From the NCBI GenBank assembly GCA_902783255.1, contig CACZQB010000003.1, positions 1 to 64,000 of the forward strand: a DNA stretch of 64,000 nt, given 5' to 3'. This DNA comes from Oscillospiraceae bacterium (lineage in GTDB: Bacteria; Bacillota; Clostridia; Oscillospirales; UBA644). The position numbers were made by a program, and so were the translations under genes. Of this stretch, positions 8,164-16,551 are shown piece after piece. Positions within the stretch are counted from its first letter, which is position 1, and the number at the start of each line of letters is the position of its first letter. Below the pieces are notes generated by a model. That model saw only the letters and a program-made list of their open reading frames with translations, was not told the origin of the DNA and searched no databases.

Positions 8164-8433
8164 TCAGTCTGAAATAAAACTTCTTTTTTTGATTTCTTCA
8201 AGCTCGTCTATAAGAGATGAAAAAAAAGTTTCATCGTCCGTGTGCAAATCGAAATGATCGGTACCGCTTGCTGCGTTGAAATCCGCAGCGAGCTCTCTCA
8301 GCTCGGATGTATGTTCCGCAAGAACGCCTTTTTTTTCATATATAAGAGCCTTGCAGAGTTTTTTAAAGATCTTCCAGCAATTTGCTCTGTTTTTACCATC
8401 AAGAGTAAACCATATGTCGGGCATTGTCTCCAT
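8164..8433 (-). CDS. Hypothetical small protein
   Basis: I do not recognise this 89-residue protein. It begins METMPDIWFTLDGKNRANCW and has helical, mixed-charge sequence with no membrane segment or signal peptide. An in-frame GTG at 8445 overlaps the tmk stop, but the ATG at 8433 has a GAGG RBS at good spacing. It is the last gene of the URO-D - xylB - tmk operon and is followed at once by a terminator. Its protein-like composition and conserved-looking operon position support it as real. No function is proposed. Confidence 0.65.
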   Translation of the reverse strand: METMPDIWFTLDGKNRANCWKIFKKLCKALIYEKKGVLAEHTSELRELAADFNAASGTDHFDLHTDDETFFSSLIDELEEIKKRSFISD

Positions 8434-8441
8434 ATTTTGCC

Positions 8442-9077
8442 TCACGGTGTAAACGGCGGGAGCAGTGAGAATATTCTTTCCGCAATTTCCTCAGGTGTTC
8501 CGTCGGAATTTACGATAACGATATTTTCACCGTCAAGCTTATTAAAAACTTCGGTATATTTAGCTCTTATACGGTCAAGCGTTTGACTGTCGCGTTCAAA
8601 TATTTCACGGACCGTGCCTCGGTTATCAACTCGTTTTTTGCAGATATCAGCCGGGACATCTATAAAAAAACAGATATCGGGTTTTGTTACAGAAGGACAC
8701 TGCTTATTCATTCTGATCACCCAGTCAAGATCGCAATCCATACCCTGATATGCGAAAGACGAGTAGTAGTAACGGTCGCATATTACATCGGTTCCTTCGG
8801 AAAGAAGCTTGATTATGCCGTTTTTCGGGTTAACGTTGTGCGCTATCCTGTCTGCAAGAAAAAGTGCGGAAAGCTCTTCAGGTGTTCGCTGGTAGTTGCC
8901 CGCAAGCGCATCACGAATGATGCCGCCTGTTGTAAGTTCGGTAGGTTCAGCCGTTTTTACGACATTTCTGCCTTCATTTTTCAGTCGTGCGCAAAGAAGA
9001 TCGATCTGTGTGGATTTACCTGAGCCGTCGAGTCCTTCAAAAACGATAAACCTGCCTTTTTCGATCTGTCTTGTCAT
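8442..9077 (-). CDS. tmk: Thymidylate kinase
   Basis: Tmk phosphorylates dTMP to dTDP with ATP for DNA synthesis. It has 211 residues, the usual length. The P-loop FEGLDGSGKSTQ spans about 13-24. The DRYYYSSFAYQG motif, which binds the nucleotide, follows near residue 100. A C-terminal LID-type segment with several arginines (DNRGTVREIFERD) is also present. Its start overlaps the xylulokinase stop by 4 nt (ATGA), implying coupled translation. This pairing of a housekeeping kinase with sugar genes is unusual. Confidence 0.95.
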   Translation of the reverse strand: MTRQIEKGRFIVFEGLDGSGKSTQIDLLCARLKNEGRNVVKTAEPTELTTGGIIRDALAGNYQRTPEELSALFLADRIAHNVNPKNGIIKLLSEGTDVICDRYYYSSFAYQGMDCDLDWVIRMNKQCPSVTKPDICFFIDVPADICKKRVDNRGTVREIFERDSQTLDRIRAKYTEVFNKLDGENIVIVNSDGTPEEIAERIFSLLPPFTP

Positions 9078-10582
9078 ATCATTTTAAAGCAGTCTTTGAG
9101 AGACGTGTAAAGTTGTTTATATAAAACATGTGTTTTTGTATAAATCGCAGTGTTTTCGGGGATCGGCGCGTATGTTTTCTTTACGCTTATCACAGCGTCG
9201 CAAGCCTCGGGAACGGAAGACCAAACGCCTGTTCCTACGCCTGCAAGCAGGGCAACGCCGAGCGCTCCGCCTTCGGAGGAAGAAAGGACCTGAACTCCGC
9301 AGTCGAACATATCTGCCTGCATCTGTCTCCATATCGGTGATTTTCCGCCTCCGCCGGAAACTCTTACGGCAGAAGCGTCTACGCCCATACCGCGGATGAT
9401 ATCCATACAGTCGGTAAGAGAATAGCAAACGCCTTCAAGAATAGCTCGTATCATATCGGCTTTTGTATGTATTGCGGAAAGACCGAAGAAAACGCCTCTG
9501 CAGTCCGCATCGAGATGCGGGGTTCTTTCACCCATAAGATAAGGCAGATAAATGAGTTTGTGGGCGGTGATGCCGGTTTCTTCCGCCATTTTATCCATTA
9601 TTACGTAAGGGTCAACACCAAGCTCAGCGGCTTTTGCAATTTCTTCGGCGCAGAAGTTATCTCTGAACCATTTGAGAGAAAGGCCCGCCGCCTGAGTAAC
9701 ACCCATCATATGCCATGCATTAGGCACAGCGTGACAAAATGTATGAACACGTCCGAGTGGGTCGATCGCAGGTTTTTCGGAATGAGCAAAAACGACGCCG
9801 GAAGTGCCTATCGTTGAAGATACGACACCGCTTTTAACAATTCCGTTGCCTACGGCGCATGCAGCCTGGTCGCCTGCTCCGCCTGCTACGGGAGTTCCCA
9901 CACAAAGACCGGTAAGTTCGGCAGCATATCTGTTTACAGTGCCGCTTATTTCATAGCTTTCATACATTTTAGGAAGAAGGGCGATATCTATGCCGAGGAT
10001 CGAAAGAAGTTCTTTTGACCAGCAGCGGTTTTTTATATCCATAAACTGCATACCTGATGCGTCTGATACCTCTGTTGCGAATTCACCGGTAAGCATATAT
10101 CGGATGTAGTCTTTGGGAAGCATTATTTTGGCGCATTTATCAAATAATTCAGGCTCATTGTTCATTACCCAGCGAAGTTTTGAAGCGGTAAAGCCGGTAA
10201 GCGCGGGATTGGCGGTTATTTCTATAAGCTTTTCTTTGCCTACGATCTCAGTTATTTCATCGCATTCCTTCTGAGTGCGCTGATCGCACCAAATTATGGA
10301 GCGGCGAAGAATTTTATCGTTTTTATCAAGCATTACAAGACCGTGCATCTGTCCTGAAAGACCGATACCTTTGATCCCTTTCGGATCAGCGCCGCTTTTT
10401 GCTATTACATTTTTGATCGATTTGCATACTGCGTTCCACCAGTCAAGAGGATCCTGCTCCGCCCAGCCGTTCTGGGGCTGATAAAGAGGATATTCCTGCG
10501 TGTCTGAAGCAAGTGCGTTGCCGTTTAAATCAAAAAGAACTGTTTTGGTACCGGAAGTACCGATATCTGTACCGATAAGCAT
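9074..10582 (-). CDS. xylB: Xylulokinase (FGGY family)
   Basis: XylB phosphorylates D-xylulose to xylulose 5-phosphate, feeding the pentose phosphate pathway. It has 502 residues. The N-terminal ATP-binding fold starts GTDIGTSGTKTVLFD. The GLSGQMHGLVMLD segment (residues 74-86) is typical of xylulokinases, and GGAGDQAACAVGNG carries the expected catalytic base Asp238. The C-terminal SGGGGKSPIWRQMQAD is the FGGY signature region. No xylose isomerase is in the window. It follows the URO-D-like gene by 15 nt and overlaps tmk. A different ketose or polyol substrate is possible within this family. Confidence 0.9.
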   Translation of the reverse strand: MLIGTDIGTSGTKTVLFDLNGNALASDTQEYPLYQPQNGWAEQDPLDWWNAVCKSIKNVIAKSGADPKGIKGIGLSGQMHGLVMLDKNDKILRRSIIWCDQRTQKECDEITEIVGKEKLIEITANPALTGFTASKLRWVMNNEPELFDKCAKIMLPKDYIRYMLTGEFATEVSDASGMQFMDIKNRCWSKELLSILGIDIALLPKMYESYEISGTVNRYAAELTGLCVGTPVAGGAGDQAACAVGNGIVKSGVVSSTIGTSGVVFAHSEKPAIDPLGRVHTFCHAVPNAWHMMGVTQAAGLSLKWFRDNFCAEEIAKAAELGVDPYVIMDKMAEETGITAHKLIYLPYLMGERTPHLDADCRGVFFGLSAIHTKADMIRAILEGVCYSLTDCMDIIRGMGVDASAVRVSGGGGKSPIWRQMQADMFDCGVQVLSSSEGGALGVALLAGVGTGVWSSVPEACDAVISVKKTYAPIPENTAIYTKTHVLYKQLYTSLKDCFKMI

Positions 10583-10597
10583 AATATTTATTCTCCT

Positions 10598-11662
10598 TTA
10601 ATATTTACCCAGCCTGTGAATACAGTCGGAAATTGCCTTGAAATTCTCAAAACTTACTGAATTCGGTATTGAATGATCCGAAGAAAAAATGTATCCGCTG
10701 TTTTCCTTAAGAACGGGAATAACACGTTCAAGCTCTTCGATTATAGCCTCTTTATCGGACCACAATACTGCGTTTATGCCGCCGCGCATTGCGAGCTTGT
10801 CGCCGTAGTTCTTCTTTATCCGGATCGGATCCATACCCGCCTTCACCTCTATCGGATTGAGACAGTCTATGCCGATCTCGATCAGATCGGGGATAAATGG
10901 CTCAACGTATCCGCATGAATGGAGTTCTACAAACATTCCTCTTTCGTGCGCCCAGTCGCAGGCCTTTTTATGGAACGGCTTTACGATATCTCTGTACATA
11001 TCAATAGAGAAAAACGTTGAGTTTTTGTATCCCATATCGTCCGGCCAGTGTATTGCGTCAAATTTATATCCGCGGTCAAGAACTTTGTCGAAAAGCTCGA
11101 TCTGTAAATCAAGGTAATGACCGAACATATCTCTTATCCAGTCGGGATCTTCATACATACCGACAAGAACGTTTTCAGTGCCAACCGCCCACGAATGTGT
11201 AACGTCGAAACCGAACCAGAAACCGAGGGACATGAACTCCTGAGCCTCTCTGTATTTAGGATATTCGGTTTCAAGCCATTTCCAGTTTATTCTGTCGTCT
11301 GAAGGGGTCATTCTTGCCTTTGCGATTTCCCAATGTTCGGGATCGCTTATGAAAAAATCGAGAAATTCCGGAGTAGAATCAAGTTCCTTAAACGATTTCA
11401 GGGTAGCGCCCCACGATGTAGTGTGGATTATATATCTGTCTGTTTCTTCAAGGACCTTACTTTCAAAACGCGGAGAATTATCCACTCCGAAATCTATGCG
11501 TCTGTCAAAACCGAAATAACGATCCCACGGAATATTTTCAGGCAATCCTTCTCTATGCCAGCGCGCGAGAGTACCGCCCCAGGGACTATCCATCATTATG
11601 ATACGATCTATATCCTCATGTTTAAGTGTCCTTATAAATCTTTCTCTGCTTGTCAGTTCCAC
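10598..11662 (-). CDS. Uroporphyrinogen decarboxylase-like / methyltransferase-family protein
   Basis: This is a TIM-barrel protein of the URO-D/MtaA superfamily, with 354 residues from a GTG at 11662. That start has an AAAGGAT RBS. Upstream in-frame codons lie before the predicted transcript start or lack an RBS. The superfamily includes heme-pathway decarboxylases and corrinoid methyltransferases. Here the metal-site region reads ELHSCGYVEPF (His248, Cys250). The later region that carries the third ligand Cys in MtaA-type enzymes reads IFSSDHSIP instead. No heme genes are nearby. It leads an operon with xylB and is divergent from a GH109 enzyme, so a role in sugar or methylated-sugar metabolism is plausible but unproven. 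Confidence 0.75.
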   Translation of the reverse strand: MELTSRERFIRTLKHEDIDRIIMMDSPWGGTLARWHREGLPENIPWDRYFGFDRRIDFGVDNSPRFESKVLEETDRYIIHTTSWGATLKSFKELDSTPEFLDFFISDPEHWEIAKARMTPSDDRINWKWLETEYPKYREAQEFMSLGFWFGFDVTHSWAVGTENVLVGMYEDPDWIRDMFGHYLDLQIELFDKVLDRGYKFDAIHWPDDMGYKNSTFFSIDMYRDIVKPFHKKACDWAHERGMFVELHSCGYVEPFIPDLIEIGIDCLNPIEVKAGMDPIRIKKNYGDKLAMRGGINAVLWSDKEAIIEELERVIPVLKENSGYIFSSDHSIPNSVSFENFKAISDCIHRLGKY

Positions 11663-11716
11663 AGTAAGAATCCTTTCCGAATAAATAATTAATTCATTGG
11701 TTTCCGCTGTAGATAT

Positions 11717-11745
11717 ATGATAGCACAAAATGCCAGGTTTGTCAA
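11717..11745 (-). promoter_or_regulatory. Promoter of the URO-D - xylB - tmk operon
   Basis: On the minus strand there is TTGACA, 17 bp, then TATCAT preceded by TGC (extended -10). It is nearly back to back with the plus-strand promoter of the GH109 gene. Confidence 0.7.
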
Positions 11746-11767
11746 TATTCCGCATCAATTCCGGCTA

Positions 11768-11796
11768 TTGACAAATCAGGTCTAATATGATAAACT
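11768..11796 (+). promoter_or_regulatory. Promoter of the GH109-type gene
   Basis: TTGACA is followed after 17 bp by TAAACT, preceded by TGA. The -10 match is modest (4 of 6). Only 22 bp separate it from the divergent promoter, so one regulator could control both. Confidence 0.6.
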
Positions 11797-11819
11797 GTAA
11801 CCCGTCAGGAGGTCTGATC

Positions 11820-13031
11820 ATGGAAAAAGTTAAAATGGGTGTAGTAGGTCTCGGCGGCAGAGGACAGTATCACGCGGAGCTTTTATCAACATTTAACGAT
11901 GTTGACGTTACCGCAATATGCGATGTGTACCCCGACCGCGTTGAGAGCGCTGCAAAAAGAGTTGAAATGTCATCGGGAAAACGGCCAGAAGGATACATCG
12001 ACTACCGGGAAATGTTTGCAAAAGCAGGGCTTGATGCTGTGGTCATAGCTTCGTCGTGGACAACGCATACACGGATCGCGGTTGCCGCAATGAAAGCGGG
12101 TATTGTTCCCGCATCAGAAGTCGGCGGCGCCGCATCGATAGAAGAATGCTATTCGCTTGTTAAAACTGCGGAAGAAACCGGTATCGAACCGATGTTTCTT
12201 GAAAACTGCAATTTCGGCAGAGAAGAACTTGCGCTTCTGAACATGACAAAAATGGGGCTGTTCGGCGAAATCGTTCACTGCCAGTGCGGATACGAGCACT
12301 GCCTGCGTGACGAAATCACGAGAGGAAACGAAAACAGACATTACCGCTTTAACAACTACGCACACAGAAACGGGGAGTTATACCCTACTCACGGGCTGGG
12401 ACCGATGTCCAAAATACTCAATATAAACAGAGGCAACAGATTTGTTTCCATAGTTTCCGTAGCGTCAAAACAGACGGGACTGAACACACACGCAAAAAAA
12501 CTTTTCGGGCAGGAACACCCTGCCAACAACGTGATTTTCACTCAGGGTGACGTTGTAACGTCTGTCATAAAATGCGCAGGCGGCGAAACGATACTTTTAA
12601 CTCACGACACATCCAACTTCCGTCCGTATTCAAGGGCGGGAAGAGTGCAGGGCACAAACGGGATATGGCTTGAAGACAAAAACGCGATATGTCTCGAAAG
12701 CGAAAATGCCGGCGAGGTATGGAAACCGTTTTCGGAATACATGGATAAATACGATCATCCGATATGGAAAAAATTCAGCACTGTCGATCTTGAAAAATAC
12801 GGTCACGGCGGAATGGATTATATTGTTGACGCCGCTTTTTTGGACAGTGTGAAAAACGGTCATCATCCCGCTATAGACGTTTACGACTGGGCATCGTGGA
12901 TAGCAGTAACAGTGCTTTCAGAACAGTCCGTTGCGCTCGGCGGAACTCCGCAGCTGTTTCCTGATTTCACAAACGGCAGCTGGCTTGACAAAACAACGCC
13001 GAAAGGCGAAGGCGAGTTCTGCCTTGACTGA
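11820..13031 (+). CDS. Gfo/Idh/MocA-type glycosidase, GH109-like (alpha-N-acetylgalactosaminidase)
   Basis: The protein has 403 residues from the ATG at 11820, which has an AGGAGG RBS. An N-terminal NAD-binding Rossmann fold (VGLGGRGQYH, residues 9-18) is followed by the segments ENCNFGREELALLNM, GELYPTHGLGP (about 185-195), NINRGNRF, GRVQGTNGIW and GHGGMDYIV. These match the GH109 family, whose characterised members remove terminal alpha-GalNAc using a tightly bound NAD in a redox-assisted mechanism. Many characterised GH109 proteins are exported, but this one has no signal peptide and should be cytoplasmic. A general Gfo/Idh oxidoreductase is the alternative, but the motif set favours GH109. 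A terminator follows at once. Confidence 0.8.
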   Translation: MEKVKMGVVGLGGRGQYHAELLSTFNDVDVTAICDVYPDRVESAAKRVEMSSGKRPEGYIDYREMFAKAGLDAVVIASSWTTHTRIAVAAMKAGIVPASEVGGAASIEECYSLVKTAEETGIEPMFLENCNFGREELALLNMTKMGLFGEIVHCQCGYEHCLRDEITRGNENRHYRFNNYAHRNGELYPTHGLGPMSKILNINRGNRFVSIVSVASKQTGLNTHAKKLFGQEHPANNVIFTQGDVVTSVIKCAGGETILLTHDTSNFRPYSRAGRVQGTNGIWLEDKNAICLESENAGEVWKPFSEYMDKYDHPIWKKFSTVDLEKYGHGGMDYIVDAAFLDSVKNGHHPAIDVYDWASWIAVTVLSEQSVALGGTPQLFPDFTNGSWLDKTTPKGEGEFCLD

Positions 13032-13040
13032 AAAAAGTTA

Positions 13041-13067
13041 AAAGCCTTCTGTGACGAAGGCTTTTTT
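13041..13067. terminator. Bidirectional intrinsic terminator
   Basis: A 9-bp stem (AAAGCCTTC with GAAGGCTTT) has a T run on one side and an A run on the other. It can therefore end both the GH109 gene and the convergent membrane-protein gene. Confidence 0.85.
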
Positions 13068-13079
13068 CGTTTTGACATG

Positions 13080-13544
13080 TCAGTTGAAAGTTGCCAGATA
13101 ATTGATCGCCTGGATTGTAACTATGACCATTGAAAACGGCTGCATCGCTGCGGCGATTATTCCGAAAACAAGTCCCATTGTTCGCATGCCCTGAAACGAT
13201 GCTTCCGCATCCTTGCTCTTTTTCCATAAAACTATGGCAACAACGGAAAAGACGATTATTACCGCGGCATAAATGTAACCCGAAACGATACGGTAGATAT
13301 TCAGACCGTAAAAAAAACCTTCAAGACCCGGCATAAAGTCGCCTCTGACGATGGGGCGGACAAAATTCCAGATCATCCCGATTATCGCCGCAAGAAGCGA
13401 AAGACCGCCGTATACAAAAGACATTCTTGCCGGAGAATCATAAATATTTACGGTTATGCGGTTTTTTTGTTTTTCATATTCTTCTATTTCAAGGATCGTC
13501 GCATCAGGACCGGGTTTTTCGAGTTCATTTTTCTTTTTTCTCAA
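13080..13544 (-). CDS. Small integral membrane protein, unknown
   Basis: I do not recognise this 154-residue protein. After a charged, cytoplasm-like N-terminus of about 40 residues it has about four hydrophobic stretches: FVYGGLSLLAAIIGMIW, IYAAVIIVFSVVAIVLW, LVFGIIAAAMQPF and a final short one. The start is a TTG at 13544, supported by a GAGGCG RBS about 7 nt upstream. No ATG lies in a suitable place. It is a single gene, convergent with the GH109 gene and sharing its terminator. Confidence 0.7.
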   Translation of the reverse strand: MRKKKNELEKPGPDATILEIEEYEKQKNRITVNIYDSPARMSFVYGGLSLLAAIIGMIWNFVRPIVRGDFMPGLEGFFYGLNIYRIVSGYIYAAVIIVFSVVAIVLWKKSKDAEASFQGMRTMGLVFGIIAAAMQPFSMVIVTIQAINYLATFN

Positions 13545-13673
13545 AATTATCGCCTCTTTTTCAATAAATCATTCGTATTCTTTCATGATTTTATGCATTT
13601 TTTTGAATAATCGCGCTTTCATACACTTTTTTAACAAAAAACTCAAAATTTTTAAATTTCAGCAAAAAAAGTA

Positions 13674-13702
13674 TAGACAAATAAAAAAAAATATGCTATA
13701 AT
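13674..13702 (+). promoter_or_regulatory. Promoter of the zinc-ribbon membrane protein gene
   Basis: TAGACA, 17 bp, then a perfect TATAAT preceded by TGC. It leaves a leader of about 140 nt before the ATG at 13849. The leader contains a possible hairpin (CAAAAAC with GTTTTTG, about 13745-13778). The rest of the 13545-13848 gap is AT-rich and shows nothing else. Confidence 0.7.
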
Positions 13703-13848
13703 ATCAAATATACAATGTAAAATTCGTATTTCCGTAATTATACCACAAAAACAAAAGGATTTCAACCCGTTTTTGTCGGTAACGGAGACATATCCGCAAT
13801 TTAAAGTGAGCACACAAAAATTTCAATAAATCATCAGGAGGTAATCTT

Positions 13849-14346
13849 ATGGCATTCTGTCCCAAATGCGGTGCACAGGTCGAAGACGGCGTAAAAGTTT
13901 GTCCGACCTGCGGTGAAAATCTCGAAGCGAAGGTCGATGTTTCCGCAAAAGTAACCGAGCTTACTAATACGGCTGACATCACGGATACACTCGATCCGAA
14001 CGACATCCAGAACAACAAGGTAATGGCAATTCTTGCATATCTGTCATGGCTTGTTCTTATCCCTCTGTTTGCGGCAAAGGATTCTCCATTCGCACGTTTC
14101 CATGTTAAGCAGGGTCTGCTTCTTGCGATCTGCGAAATAATTGTAGCCGTAGTTTTCATGATTATTAATGCTATTCTCGGCTCAATCCTTCCCGCTCTCT
14201 TAATCGCAACCAGCATTATCCAGTGGCTGATAAACATCGTATTCTTTGTCCTTTCAATCATGGGCATCATCAATGCTGCTCAGGGCAAAGCAAAGGAACT
14301 TCCCATTGTCGGCAAAATAAAGATTCTTGACAACGTAATCAAATAA
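13849..14346 (+). CDS. Zinc-ribbon membrane protein (DUF4870/Tic20-like)
   Basis: The protein has 165 residues. An N-terminal zinc ribbon has two CxxC pairs (CPKCGAQVEDGVKVCPTCG, residues about 4-22). A linker then leads to three or four membrane segments starting near residue 62 (MAILAYLSWLVLIPLFAA). The segment FARFHVKQGLLLAI resembles the DUF4870 pattern in which a short HxxQG helix joins membrane spans. The function of such proteins is unknown. The ATG has a strong AGGAGG RBS, and a good terminator follows. It stands alone with its own promoter and a long leader. Confidence 0.75.
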   Translation: MAFCPKCGAQVEDGVKVCPTCGENLEAKVDVSAKVTELTNTADITDTLDPNDIQNNKVMAILAYLSWLVLIPLFAAKDSPFARFHVKQGLLLAICEIIVAVVFMIINAILGSILPALLIATSIIQWLINIVFFVLSIMGIINAAQGKAKELPIVGKIKILDNVIK

Positions 14347-14360
14347 TTTTACGGAAATAG

Positions 14361-14392
14361 AAAAAGCCGATGCATTAGCATCGGCTTTTTTT
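14361..14392 (+). terminator. Intrinsic terminator
   Basis: A stem of about 13 bp (AAAAAGCCGATGC with GCATCGGCTTTTT) followed by T residues ends the zinc-ribbon gene. Confidence 0.9.
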
Positions 14393-14398
14393 GATAAA

Positions 14399-14423
14399 AA
14401 AAGGGACGCTTATGCGTCCCTTT
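14399..14423 (-). terminator. Intrinsic terminator of the thr operon
   Basis: A 10-bp stem (AAAGGGACGC with GCGTCCCTTT) is followed by a T tract on the minus strand. It lies 13 bp after the last gene of the thrC-thrB operon. Confidence 0.85.
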
Positions 14424-14436
14424 GATTATTTTATTA

Positions 14437-15576
14437 TCAGTCGATATCGGGAAGGTTGATTTCAACTTCTCTTCCGAGTTCTGCGGATCTGACAATACCG
14501 TCGAGGATAGCCTGGTTCTTGATGATCTGGCTTGAGGGAACGGGGGATGCTCCGTTTGTCTTGACAGCGTCGAGGAACGAACGGACTTTCTTGTCAAACA
14601 GATTTCCGCCGCCGCCGAGGATGGGAACTTCAAACTGAGTGCAAACGCCCGCAACGTCACGATAGATCTTCATCGGGCCTCCGACAGAACCGTTCCAGCA
14701 GTCTGTGGAAGGAATTCTGAGTCCGGCTTTCTTACCGAGGATAAGAGTATCACCCGGAGTATCCATATGCATAGCCCAGGAGATTCTGAAGTCAAGGATT
14801 ATACCGCCTTCAAGACGGATGAATGCAGCTGCAAAGTCGTCAACGTTGAAACGTTTTGCGTCCTGCGGATAAAGCTCGGGGTTAGTGCCGAAGAAGTCGG
14901 ACTTATATGCGGAAACAGTAAGAGGTTTCGGATATCCGATAGCATTGAGGACCATATCGAGAGAATAGCATCCGATATCGCCGAGAGCGCCGATACCTGC
15001 GGTCTTCTTTTCGATGAATGTCGATCCGGGAATACCGCGTCTTCTTCCGCCGCCTGTCTGGATATAGTAAACTTCGCCGAGTTCGCCTGATTCAACGATC
15101 TTTTTGATCATCTGCATATTCGGGTCAAAACGCGGCTGGAAACCGATAGAAAGAACTTTGCCGCTCTTGAGTTCGGCTTTTCTGATTTCGATCGCTTCTT
15201 CAAGAGTTACGCACATCGGCTTTTCAAGAAGAACGGGAATACCTTTGTTAAGGCAATCGATAGTACATTCCGCATGAGTCATATTGTAGGTGCAAACAGA
15301 AACTGCATCAAGCTCTTCCGCTGCGAGCATTTCTGTGTGATGACCGTAGATATGAGCATTGGGAACGCCGTATTTTTCAGCGAAAGCAGCTGCTTTGCCG
15401 GGAATGATATCGGCGAGCGCAACAACTTCAACGTCGGGCATGCGTTTGTAGCTGTCGATATGCGCTTCTGCGATCCAGCCTGTGCCAATGATGCCTACGC
15501 GAAGTTTCTTTGAAGTATCAACGGCTTTCGCTTCTTCATCTTTTTTGAATTTTGAAAGAATTGAATCTCCTGCCAT
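14437..15576 (-). CDS. Gfo/Idh/MocA-family NAD(P)-dependent oxidoreductase
   Basis: The protein has 379 residues. After a charged N-terminal extension of about 23 residues comes the Rossmann motif VGIIGTGWIAEAH. A VLLEKPMCVTLEEA segment, typical of this family (the EKP motif contacts the cofactor), follows near residue 125. The C-terminal alpha/beta domain contains GALGDIGCYSLDMV, similar to the substrate-binding helix of sugar dehydrogenases. The substrate cannot be told from sequence but is probably a sugar or inositol derivative. The start has an AAAGGAGA RBS. It lies 29 nt after thrB and ahead of the operon terminator, so it appears to be the third gene of the thr operon. Confidence 0.85.
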   Translation of the reverse strand: MAGDSILSKFKKDEEAKAVDTSKKLRVGIIGTGWIAEAHIDSYKRMPDVEVVALADIIPGKAAAFAEKYGVPNAHIYGHHTEMLAAEELDAVSVCTYNMTHAECTIDCLNKGIPVLLEKPMCVTLEEAIEIRKAELKSGKVLSIGFQPRFDPNMQMIKKIVESGELGEVYYIQTGGGRRRGIPGSTFIEKKTAGIGALGDIGCYSLDMVLNAIGYPKPLTVSAYKSDFFGTNPELYPQDAKRFNVDDFAAAFIRLEGGIILDFRISWAMHMDTPGDTLILGKKAGLRIPSTDCWNGSVGGPMKIYRDVAGVCTQFEVPILGGGGNLFDKKVRSFLDAVKTNGASPVPSSQIIKNQAILDGIVRSAELGREVEINLPDID

Positions 15577-15605
15577 AATAGAATTCTCCTTTAATTATTG
15601 AATTT

Positions 15606-16538
15606 CTAACTGTATTTTATTACCTCGGCGCCGTTTTTGTCAACACCGAGAGGCAATACGAACCAAAAATGACTGAATGTGGAAACAAGGTTTTCGAGTT
15701 TTGCCTTGATATCCGAACCTTTGGGAGCTACGACCATTATGGTCGGTCCCGCACCTGAAAGATATGCACCGTAAGCGCCGAATTCAACGGAGCTGCGGAT
15801 TATAGTTTCCATACCTGGTATAAGTATTTTTCTGTAGGGCTGGTGTATTTCATCCTGCATTGCTACCGAAAGCGCGCCGAAATTACCGCTCATCATCGCG
15901 GAAACAAGAAGAGCTACACGCGAACAGTTGAAAACTGCCTGTTCTTTAGTATATGCGCGTGGAAGAACGGCTCTCGCATCCTCGGTGGAAAGCGGAAAAT
16001 CCGGAATTACCGCGAAAAATTCGAGATCGTCACTCACGTCTATTCTGACATGCTCAAATCTTCTTCCGTCCGACGCTCCTACGACCATGCCGCCGAGAAA
16101 AGCCGGGGCAACGTTATCGGGATGTCCTTCGAGTTCAACGGACATATTTATAAGCTCATCTTTTGAAATACCGCTTTTTGTAAGCTCATTTGCGATCATA
16201 AGCCCGGCGACTACACATGCCGCAGAACTGCCGAGACCACGCGTGAGTGGTATGGAGTCTGTTTGACGGATTGCAAAAAACGGGACAGGAACACCCATTT
16301 TTTCGCAGAAGAGATTGACAGTCTGCCATACAAGGTTTGTTTCGTCGTCCGGTATTATCTGATTGGCACGGATGCTTTTTTCTATAATACAGTTTACCTC
16401 GATAAGCGGACGCGGATTTTGCTCGATATCGTTTTTATCGAACACTTCCGTTTCGTTATAAAGGGTAAGCGCAAGTCCCGCAGTATCAAAGCAGGGACCT
16501 ATGTTTGCGCTTGTGGCGGGAACTCTTACTTTAAACAT
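15606..16538 (-). CDS. thrB: Homoserine kinase
   Basis: ThrB phosphorylates L-homoserine with ATP, the fourth step of threonine synthesis. It has 310 residues and belongs to the GHMP kinase family. Motif 1 is VRVPATSANIGPCFDTAGLA at the N-terminus. The ATP-binding motif PLTRGLGSSAACVVAGL lies near residues 92-108. The C-terminal motif GAYLSGAGPTIMVVAP is also present. It follows thrC by 13 nt. Homoserine dehydrogenase and aspartate kinase are not in the window. Confidence 0.95.
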   Translation of the reverse strand: MFKVRVPATSANIGPCFDTAGLALTLYNETEVFDKNDIEQNPRPLIEVNCIIEKSIRANQIIPDDETNLVWQTVNLFCEKMGVPVPFFAIRQTDSIPLTRGLGSSAACVVAGLMIANELTKSGISKDELINMSVELEGHPDNVAPAFLGGMVVGASDGRRFEHVRIDVSDDLEFFAVIPDFPLSTEDARAVLPRAYTKEQAVFNCSRVALLVSAMMSGNFGALSVAMQDEIHQPYRKILIPGMETIIRSSVEFGAYGAYLSGAGPTIMVVAPKGSDIKAKLENLVSTFSHFWFVLPLGVDKNGAEVIKYS

Positions 16539-16551
16539 GGTAAAACCTTTA

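Noticed and set aside
13545..13673. AT-rich stretch as a possible origin or small gene
   Set aside because: No DnaA-box clusters, no RBS with an open frame and no repeats were seen.
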